Source: Sapria himalayana (Eukaryota > Streptophyta > Magnoliopsida > Malpighiales > Rafflesiaceae). From it: a stretch of DNA of 64,000 nucleotides. This document shows positions 53,595-64,000 of the stretch, one piece after another; position 1 is the first letter of the stretch, and each line of letters opens with the position of its first letter. Location of the stretch: assembly GCA_029783825.1 (NCBI GenBank), contig JAREIK010002614.1:86259-150258 (forward strand), written 5' to 3'. The notes below the pieces were generated by a model that worked only from the letters and a program-made list of their open reading frames with translations, was not told the origin of the DNA and did no database searches. Position numbers and translations under genes: made by a program.

Positions 53595-55982
53595 TCTATC
53601 TATCTATCTTTCAATATGTCTAATCTATGTGCCTATCTTTGTGTCTATCTATGTGTCTAACTATGTGACTTTCAATTTATATATAAATCTATCTATCTTT
53701 ATATCTATCTAAATATCCATATGGCAATCTAATTGTTTATCGATCTATGTATCTATCTGTCTATTAATTTGTTTATCAATTTGTATATCTTTCTATCGAT
53801 CTTTCTATCTATCTAATTATGTATCAATCAATCAATCTATCTGTCTATCTATCAATCTATCAATCTGTCTATCTATCTATCCGTTAATCTATCTATCTAT
53901 CTATCTATCTATTTATCTATCTATCTAATTGAATATCAATCTCTCTATCTATAAGTCTAACAATATATCAATCAATGTGTCTATCAATCAATCTAGTAAT
54001 CTGTCTATCCCCATGCCTATATATCTATATATCTATCTATCTATATATCTGTGTATCTATCTATATATCTATCTATCAATTTATCTATCAAAAAACATGT
54101 TGATCTATATGTCTATCTATCAAACTATCTGTAATTCTATCTATATGTCTATCTATCAAACAATCAATCAATTAATCAATCTAATCTATCTATCTATCTT
54201 TATCATTATGTCTAACTATCTATGAATATATCTATCTATCTATGTGTCTATATATCTATCTTTCTATCTATCTATATATCTATCTATCTATATTTCTTTC
54301 TTTCTATCTATCTATATGCCTCTCTATCTATCGATCTGTCTACCTACTTGTCAATCAATATGCCTATCTATCAATCTATCTACCAATCAATCAATCTATC
54401 TGTCTATCTATACATCTATCTATCTATTTATCAATCTGTCTATATTTATATCTATTTATTTGTCTATCTATCTATATATCAATCTGTTTGTATGTCTGTC
54501 TATCTTTCTATTTGTCTATCTTTCTATCTGTCTATCTATCTATCTATATTTCTATATATAAGTTTTTCTATATATCTATCTATCTATCTATTTGTCTATC
54601 TATATATCTATCTAACTATTATTCTATCTATCTGTATATCTATCTATGTAACTACTTGACCATCTATTTGTCTCTCTATCTATAAATTAATTTATCTATC
54701 TATATGTCTATCTATCTGTCTAACTAACTCTCTCTCTTTCTACTATTTATATGTTAGTCTTTCTACCTATTTATCTGTCACTCTATCTATCTATCTATAT
54801 GTCTATCTATCTGTCTATCTATATATCTATATAACTATGTATATATCTTTTTATCTATCAAAATAACTAACTATCTATCTATCTATGTTTATGTCTATCT
54901 GTCTATCTATATATTTACTATCTATCTATTTATCTATTTTTCTATTAATATCTTTATATTTTAGTCTATCTATCTATCTATCTATTAATCTATCTATCTG
55001 TCTATCTATTTATCTGACTATATTTCTATCTATCTATCATTGTATATATTTTCCTATCTAACTATCTATCTAAATATCTTTCTATTTGTTTATCTATTTG
55101 ACGTTCTACTTGTCTATCTATCTGTCTATCCATCGATCCATCTATACTTATTTTTATCTATCTAATAATCTATTTATCTATCTATCTATCTATTTATATA
55201 TCTATATATTTATTAGTTAGACAATCTATATATCTATCTTTATATCAATCTAACAATCTATATGTCTATCATTCTTTCTATCAATCTGTCTATGTTTCTA
55301 TCTATGAATCTATCTTTTCTATCTGTCTATCTATTTGTATATCTATTTGTCTATCTATCTATCTATATATCTGTGAAACTATGTCTATATATTTGTCTAT
55401 CTATTTATCAATTAATCTATCTAATATTATCTCTATCTATGAGCCTAATAATCTAAATATCTATTTATCTATCTATATATCTATTTTTCTATCTATATAT
55501 CTATCTATCTATATATCTATCTATCTATATATCTATCTATCTTTCTTTCAATCTATCTATCTATATATCTATATACCTCTTTATATGTCTGTCTATCAAT
55601 CAATCAATCAATCAATCTATAAGTCATTCTATATGTCTATCTTTCAATCTCTTTATATATCTATATATCTACCTATTTGCCTATCTATCTATCTATTTAT
55701 CTGGCTATCTATCTTTCTTTTTATTTATCAAACTATTTATCTATCTATATGTCTGTCTATTTATCTGCCAATCTATCTGTTTATCAATCTATCTATCTAT
55801 CTTTATTTTTATTTGACTATCAAATTGTCTATCTATCTATCTATATGTTCGACTTTGTGTCTTTTTGTCTATTTATTTATTTATCAATCTATCTATCTAT
55901 CTATATGTCTGAATATCTATCTGTATATTTGTTTATTTATCAATCTTCCTGCTTGTCTTCCTACCTCATTACTTGAATGCTT

Positions 55983-56066
<84 letters not shown>

Positions 56067-56320
56067 ATCTATCTTTTTATTTATCTATTTATCTATCTAT
56101 ATATATTTTTATCTATTTATCTATCTTTCTATCTATCTAACTATCTATCTATATTTTTATCGATATGTATATCAATTAGTTTATCTATCTATATATCTAT
56201 TTATTTGTCTATCTATCTATATTTCTATATGTCTAACTATTTGTCTATCAATCTATTTATCTAACTTTCTATAATTAGTCTATCTATTTGTCTATCTATC
56301 TAACAAATAATCTCTTGATC

Positions 56321-56383
<63 letters not shown>

Positions 56384-57568
56384 CTATATCTTTATCTATC
56401 TATCAATCATTCAATCTATCTTTCTATCAATCTATTAATCAATCAATCTATCTGTCTATCATTATTTCTATAAGTTAGTCTATGTATCTTTTTATCTTTC
56501 TATTTATAAATCTATATATCAATATGTTTATCTATTTCTTTATATATCTATCTAATAATTTTTCTATCTATTTGTCTAAAAATCTAACTTTCTATCTATC
56601 TAACTATCTATATGTCTATCTACTTATCTAACTAGTTGTTTATCTATCTTTCTATCAATCTTTCTATTTATCTGACTATAAATTTGTGTGTCAATTTGTC
56701 TATCAATCTGTCTATCAATTTGTGTGTCAATTTGTCGATCAATCTATCTATCAACCTGACAATCAATCAATCTATCAAACTATTAATCAATCTATCTATC
56801 ATTATGCAAATCAATTTGTCTATCAATCTTTCTATAAATCAATCTATCTATCTATCTATATATCTATATGTATATCCATCTATCTATCTATCTCTCTTTC
56901 AATTTAAATATCTATCTATCTCTCTCTCTATATGTATATCTATCTATCTATCTATCTATCTAATTGTATATTTATCTTTCTTTTTATCTAGTTATCTTTC
57001 TATATTTTTATTTATCTATTTGTCTATATGTCTATCTATTAGTCAATCTATCGTTTAATATATATATCTATCTATCTATATATTTATCTGTTTATCTATC
57101 TATCACTCTATTTAAATATCTATCTATCTGTCTATTTATATTTGTATATATCTATCATTATATATGCCTGTCTATTTGACAATTTATCTGTCAATATATC
57201 TCTTTATATATTTATCTATTTATCTAATAATCTATCAATCTATTTGTCTATGAATCAAAAAATCTATGTATCTATAAATCAATCTATCAATATGTCTACA
57301 ATCTATCTTACAAAATTATCTATCAATCTTTCTATCAATCTTTTAATCTCTTTGTATATCAATTTATTTATCAATCTCTATATCAATCTATCTATTTATA
57401 TTCTTTTGTATTTTTGGTTCTATTTACCTATATAATTATCTATCTATCTATCTATCTATATATCTTAATAACTATTGATCTATCTAACTAACTATCTATC
57501 TTTATATATATATCTATTTGTCTAATCTATTTATCTATCTGTCTATCTATATATATATTATCTATCGC

Positions 57569-57604
<36 letters not shown>

Positions 57605-57682
57605 GTTTCTATCTACATATCTATCTAGCTATCTATCTATTTCTCTATCTATCAATATATCTATCGAATTGCCTATCTATAA

Positions 57683-57724
<42 letters not shown>

Positions 57725-57928
57725 ATTATATCAATTTATCTATCTATCTATCTATTTTCCTCACTATCTACCAATATATTTACAAGTATATATGTCTCTC
57801 TATCTATCTATCTATCTATTTGTTTATCTATCTATATATATTAATATGTATATCTATATATATATATATATATTAATATGTATATCTATCTATCTATATT
57901 TCTATCAATCTATTGTCAATCTATCAGT

Positions 57929-57988
<60 letters not shown>

Positions 57989-58079
57989 ATCTTCTATCTA
58001 TCTATTAAACTTTCTTCTATATATTTGTGTATCTATCAATATATTTATCTATTTGTTTATTTATCTGTCTATCTATTTG

Positions 58080-58110
<31 letters not shown>

Positions 58111-59028
58111 CTCTTTCTATTTATCTATTTATATATATCTCTATCTATTTGAGTATCTATCTGTTTATCTATTCATATATCTAATTGTATAATAATATGT
58201 AACTCTATTTGCCTATCTATCTATCTATCAATCAAATAATCTATCTATCTTACAATCAGTGCCTCAATATGTCTATAAATCTATCTTTCAATATGTCTAT
58301 CAATCTTTCTTTCAATCTTTCTTTCTATCTGTCAATCTATTTGTTTATCAATTTATATATTTATATCTCTATGTATTTTTATTTCTATGTGCCAATATAT
58401 TTGTCTAACTATATATTTATCTAATTATTTGTATATCTATCTAACTATTTATATTTTTTATTTATGTATATTTCAATTTGTATATATATATATATATATT
58501 TATCTATCTGTCTTTCTTTATATTTATCTATCTATCTATTTATATATCTATCTTTTTATCTACATATCAATTTATTTATCTATCTATCAATCCATTTCTC
58601 TATCTATCGATCTATTAATTTGTCAATCGAAATGCCTATCTATATGTCTATCTATCTATCTATATATCTATCTATCAATCTATATATCTATTATATCTAT
58701 TTATCAATCTATCTATCTATTTTTCTATCTCTATGTCTATATATTTGTTTGTCTATATGTATATTTCTCTATCTATCTATGTATCTATCTATGTATCTAT
58801 CTATCAGTCTAGATATTTGTTTGTCTATCTTTTTATCTATATGTATATTAATATGTTTATCTATCTATCGATCTATCCATATTTTTATATATCTATATCA
58901 AATCTATTTGTCTATATATGTCTATCTATCTACCTATCTATCTATCTGTCAATTTATCTATCTTTCTATCTATTTGTTTATCTATCTATCTATCTATCTG
59001 TCTATCTATTTCCCTCGCTATCTATCTC

Positions 59029-59063
<35 letters not shown>

Positions 59064-62000
59064 ATCAATCTGCCTATCTATAAGTTTATCAAATTTTTTA
59101 TCAATCAATCTAGCTATCTATCTATCGAACTATTATTTTTTCAATCAATCAATCAATCAATCTATCTCTTTATATATCTATTTATCTATCTATCTTTCTT
59201 TCTGTAAATCTATTTGCCAATCTAATTGTCTATCTGTATATCTATCAGTCAATATTATTGTCTGTCTATCTTTCTGTCAATTTTTTATCTTACAATCTAT
59301 CATTCGATCTATCTATTTGACTATATATCTTTGTATCTATCTATCTATCTTTATGCCTATCTCTCTATCTCTATATATTTGTCTATCAATCAATTTATCT
59401 ATCTGTCTATCTATATATATATATATATATCTATCTATCTTTCTTTCTTTATGTCTATCTCTCTATGTATCTATATATTTGTCTATCAATCGATTTATCT
59501 ATCTATCTATCTATCTGTGTGACTGTCTGTCTGTCCATGTATCTATCTATTTATCTATATGTCTATCTTTCTATCTATTTGTTGGTCTGTCTAGGTATCT
59601 TTATATCTATATTTCTATCTATCTATCTATCTATATATCTCTCTATCTATCAATCTTTCTATTTATCTACCTATATATATATCTCTCTATCTATCAATCT
59701 TTCTATCTATCTATCTATCTATATATCTCTCTTTCTATATATATATATCTATCTATCTATATATATTTCTATCTATATATCTATCTAACTATCTATCTAT
59801 CTTTCTTTCTATCAAACAATCTATCTATCTATCTATCTATCTATATGTATATCAATATATATTTTAATCTATCTATCAATTTTACTCAAATTCTATCTAT
59901 ATATCTATTTATCTATATGTCTATCTATATGAGTTTCTATCTGTATATCTATTTGTCTGTCTATCTATCTATCTGTCTATGTATCTATCTATTTGTCTAT
60001 CTATCTGTCTCACTATCTATCAATCTAACTATCCTTCTATTTATCTATCTATCAATCTATTTATTTATCTATCTATCAATCTATTTATTTATCTATCTAT
60101 CTTTACATCAATCTATCTATCTATATATCTGTCAATTTGTCTATTAGTCTATCAATCAATCTATTTTTCAATCTAACTATCCATTTCTCTATCTATCAGT
60201 CTATCAATCAACTAATCTATCTATTTATTTGTCTATCAGTGTACATATCTATTAGTGTTTCTTTCTGTCTATCTATCTCTCTATTTGTCTATCTATCTAT
60301 CTATCTGTTTGTCTGTCAATCTGTCTATTTATTTATGTATCTATATATCTATCTATTTATCTATAAGTCTATCTATCTTTGTATCTATCTATATATTTTT
60401 CAATCTTTTATCTGTATATCTATCTATCTATCTATTGTATACGTATCTATCTATATGTCGATGTATCTATCTGTCAATGAATCAATCAATCTGTTTTCTA
60501 TATTTCTATCAATAAATTTATCTATATATCAATCCATCTTTATTTCAATTAATCAATCAATCTTTCTTTAAATATGTCTATTAATATGTATATCATTCAG
60601 TATTTCAATCTATCTATCAATATTTCTATCAATCTTTCTATATATCTATCTATCTATCTATCTATTTTTGTATCAATTTATCTATCAATCTATATATATA
60701 TATATGTATATTTATTTTTATCTATGTATCTATTTGTCTATCTATTTATTTATCTATTTGTCTATATATCTATCTATCTATATAATAATGTTTCTTTCTA
60801 TCTATCTATCTGTTTATCTATCTGTCTATCTTTCTATCTATCTATTTGTATATCTATTTGTCTATCCATCTATCTATTTGTCTATCTTTGTGTCTAACTA
60901 TCTATCTATTAATCTATCAAACAATCTATCATACCTATCAATTAGTCTAGTAATCTTTCTTTAAATCTGGCTATCTATCTATCCATCTATATGTCTATCA
61001 ATATGACTATCTCTCTATTATCATTATATTTATCTATCTATGTCTATCTAACTATCTGTCTATCTTATCTCGCTATATATTTATCTACTTGTCTATATAT
61101 CTCTCTATCTATCTAACTATCTATCTATTTTTATTTCTATCAATCAATCTATCTATTTGTCTATTTATTTGTCTATCTATTTATTTATTTATCTATCTGT
61201 CTATCTATCTATCTATCTATTAGTATAAATACTTGGTATCTATCTATCAATCTATCTTTCTATCTATCTACATTTCTATCTATCTTTGTATCTACCTATC
61301 TATATATATGTCAATGTATTTATCTATCTATATGTGTATCTATCCAACTATATAACTGTCATATAATCTTTTGATCTATCTTTCAATAAATCAATGTATC
61401 TCTCTGTCTATTTTTCAATCAAAAGTTCTATATGTCTATCAATCTATCTATCAATCTTTTATCAATATGTTAGTTAATCTTTTTATTAATCTTCCTATCT
61501 ATCTATCTATCTGTATATCTATCTATCTATCTACTATTTATTATCTATTTATTTGTCTGTCTATTTAACTATATATCTATTTGATTATGTATCGGTCTAT
61601 CTATCTGATTATTTATCTTTCTATATATCTATCTGTCTATCTATCTATCTACCTCTCTATCTATCTATCTATTTGTTTATCTATCTATTAATTTTTTATC
61701 TAAATTTGTATCTATATATCAATCTATCTATCTATATATCTATTTGTCAATCTATATGTCTATTTTATCTTTCTATCTATCTGTCTATCTATTTTATATC
61801 TATATATCTCTATATCTATATGTCTATCTACCTATCTAGCTATATGTCTATCTATCTATCTAGCTATCTATCTATCTTTTTTATATATCTATCTATATGT
61901 ATAAAATCTAGGTATCTATCTATCTATTTATCTTTCAATTAATAAATCACAATCTATCTATCTATCTGTATTTCTATCTATCCATTTGTCTATCTTTCTA

Positions 62001-64000
62001 TCTATCTATATGCCTATCTACCCATCTATCTATCTATCTATATATCTATCTTTTATCTAAGTTTCTATCTATGTATTTGTGTATTTATCTATAAATCTAT
62101 CTATCTCTCTATATTTCTAGCAATTTATCTATTTATAAGTCTATCAAATTGATTATCAATCTGTCTATCAATCAATCTATCTATCTGCCTATCAATCTTT
62201 GTATCAATTTTTTCTATATCTATCTAGTTATTTGTATATCAATCTATCTATCTATTTATCTCTCAATGTATTTGGCTTTCTACCTGCCTATATATTTGTC
62301 TATCTATCTATCTCTCTATATATCTATCTTTCTGTATATCTTTCTGTCTATCTATCTATCTATATATCTCTTTATCTATCTATCTATATGTTTATCTATC
62401 TAACTATCTATCTATCTATTTATTTATATATCAATTTAACTATCTATATGTCTGTCTATCTGACTATCTATCTTTCAATCAATTTATCTGTCTATCTATC
62501 TATCTATTTATTTTTCTATCTATTAATTTGTCTATCTAATTGTGTATCTATATATCAATCGATCTATCTATTTATATATCTATTTGTCAATCTATCTATC
62601 TATTATATATTTCTATCTATTTGTATATTTATTAGTCTATCTATCTATCTATCTATTTTAATTTCTATCTGTATATATATCTTTATATCTATCTATCAAT
62701 CTATCTATCTATCAATTTGTTTATTTAATAATCAATATGTATACAAATCTATCGAAATATCTTTCTATCTATCTTTATTTCCACCTACATATTTGACTAT
62801 CTATCTGTCTATCTATATGTCTATCTACCTATCTATCTATCTATCTATCTTCTATCTAACTTTCAACCTATTGATTTGTGTATCTATCTATATATCTTTC
62901 TACCAATCTATCTATTTATAAGTCTATCAAATGGACATTCAATCTAGCTATCATTATGTTTATCAAACTAGCAATAAATCTATCTATCTATTTGTCTACC
63001 CAATCTATCTCTCATTCTTTATATCAATCAAACTATCTATCTATATATATTTCATTCTTTCATTTTTTCTATCTATCTATCTGTCTATCTATTTGTCTAT
63101 CTATCTATCTATATGTTATCTTAAATTAATATGCTTTATTTATCAATCTATCTATTTTTCTCTCTTGTCTATATATCTATCAAGCTATAAATATATCTAT
63201 CTATCTACCTATCTATCTACCTATAGCTTTATATATCGATATATTTGTACATATATCTTTCTTTCTATCAATCTATCTTTCCATCTTTTTATCAATCAAA
63301 ATATCTATCTATCAATCTGTGTATTAACATGTATATCAATCTGTTTTTAAATCTCTCTTTCAATATTTTTATCAATATTTCCATCTATCTGTCTATATAT
63401 ATGTCTAACTTTCTATCCTTCTATTGGTCTATCTAACTGTATATCTATCTATCTATCTCTCTCTCTATCTGTCTATATATATCTCTCTCTATCAATCTAT
63501 CAATCTATCTATTTATCTAATTATCTTTATATCTATCTGTTTATCTATATATCTTTCAATTTGTCTATAAATCTATCTATCAATCTATCTATCCATCTGT
63601 CGATCTGTCTATCTTTATTTATTTCTTTCAATCAATCAATCAATCTTTCTATCTATATTTATTTCTTTCTTTGTGTCTATCTATCTATCTACCTATTTAT
63701 TTGTTTGTCTGTAAATCTATCTATTTGTCTATTTATTTGTTTGTCAGTATATCTATCTATCACATTTTCAATCTATCTATATGTATTTCTATGATTCGAT
63801 CTATCTATCTATAATCTATTAGTTTTTTTTATCTATCTATTTGTTTAACTATTTTATCTATCTATCTATCTATTTATATATCTATATATGTATGTATATA
63901 CCAATGTATCAATCATTCTATTATTCATTCAATCTATCTGTCAATTTATCTATCTATCTATTTATCAATTTATATGTCTGTCTATCTATCTATATGTCTC
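53595..64000. repeat. Degenerate TATC-strand array (mirror of the GATA array)
   Basis: 10.4 kb to the window end, the reverse complement of 13431-23890 with many small indels. Because TATC is stop-free in all frames, the + strand carries open frames up to 409 codons (58918-60147) of Y-L-S-I periodicity. I do not consider them genes. (TA)n runs lie at about 55985-56036, 57688-57721 and 57935-57986. Confidence 0.96.
60050..60098. repeat. 24-bp higher-order unit, two copies (right arm)
   Basis: Only two copies of the unit that is present four times at 17375-17470. Confidence 0.85.

Larger units (their letters stand above)
38953..64000 (-). repeat. Right arm of giant palindrome (runs off right edge)
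   Basis: Reverse complement of 13431-38544; every left-arm feature recurs here in reverse order and opposite strand. The last 40 bases of the window match 13431-13470. The arms differ mainly in tandem-repeat copy number: the 24-bp unit is 4 versus 2 copies, and the (TA)n run near 57935-57986 is about 12-15 bp longer than its mirror at 19556-19595. Confidence 0.97.

Noticed and set aside
1..64000. CRISPR array or bacterial operon
   Set aside because: Repeats are microsatellites or diverged transposon units without conserved repeat/unique-spacer structure, and no prokaryotic genes are present.

Overview
The window looks like nuclear DNA of a flowering plant. The evidence is CACTA (En/Spm-type) transposon ends with agctaggga/agcgacgg-type subterminal repeats, a decayed Ty1/copia RNase H domain, and an exon closely resembling plant UTP6, all in very AT-rich DNA. 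I cannot name the species. No intact gene is present. Almost all long open frames lie in tetranucleotide repeats and are artefacts.

The dominant structure is a giant inverted repeat. The left arm (13431-38544, about 25.1 kb) is the reverse complement of the right arm (38953-64000, about 25.0 kb). A 408-bp non-palindromic spacer (38545-38952) separates them. The right arm is cut by the window edge, so the true arm length is unknown. Compared by eye, the non-microsatellite parts of the arms differ by only about one or two substitutions per kb, while tandem repeats differ in copy number.

Layout. 1-6163: degenerate GATA array. 6164-7700: 5' end of a CACTA element. 7700-11857: AT-rich DNA with a copia relic (9190-9480) and a 14-bp-stem hairpin. 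11858-12270: mixed GT/CA/CATA/TA microsatellites. 12271-23890: 11.6-kb GATA array. Left arm after the array: truncated CACTA copy (23891), GC-rich hAT-like element (24692), MITE-like end, 19-bp minisatellite (25941), UTP6 exon (26846), twin hairpins and a copia-type LTR remnant (28528-29000), unrecognised frames (29231-29893), CACTA 3' terminus (30606), 1.1-kb tandem repeats rich in TGTACA palindromes (31261-34100), AT-rich DNA, MITE-like end (37811), centre. The right arm repeats all of this in mirror order and ends in a TATC-strand array (53595-64000).

The centre suggests how the structure arose. The spacer plus the right arm reads as one non-autonomous CACTA element of about 8.4 kb. Its 5' end lies at the spacer, lacking only the outermost 20-25 bp, and its 3' end is at 46879. 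The spacer is bounded by inverted copies of the subterminal repeat TTAGCTAGGAAAAA. I infer that a break at the CACTA 5' terminus folded back on this subterminal repeat and was copied outward. This made a palindrome and a pseudo-element (30606-46879) with two 3' ends. Head-to-head copies of the UTP6 exon and transposon ends could produce hairpin RNA if transcribed through. An assembly or foldback-read artefact must be excluded first.
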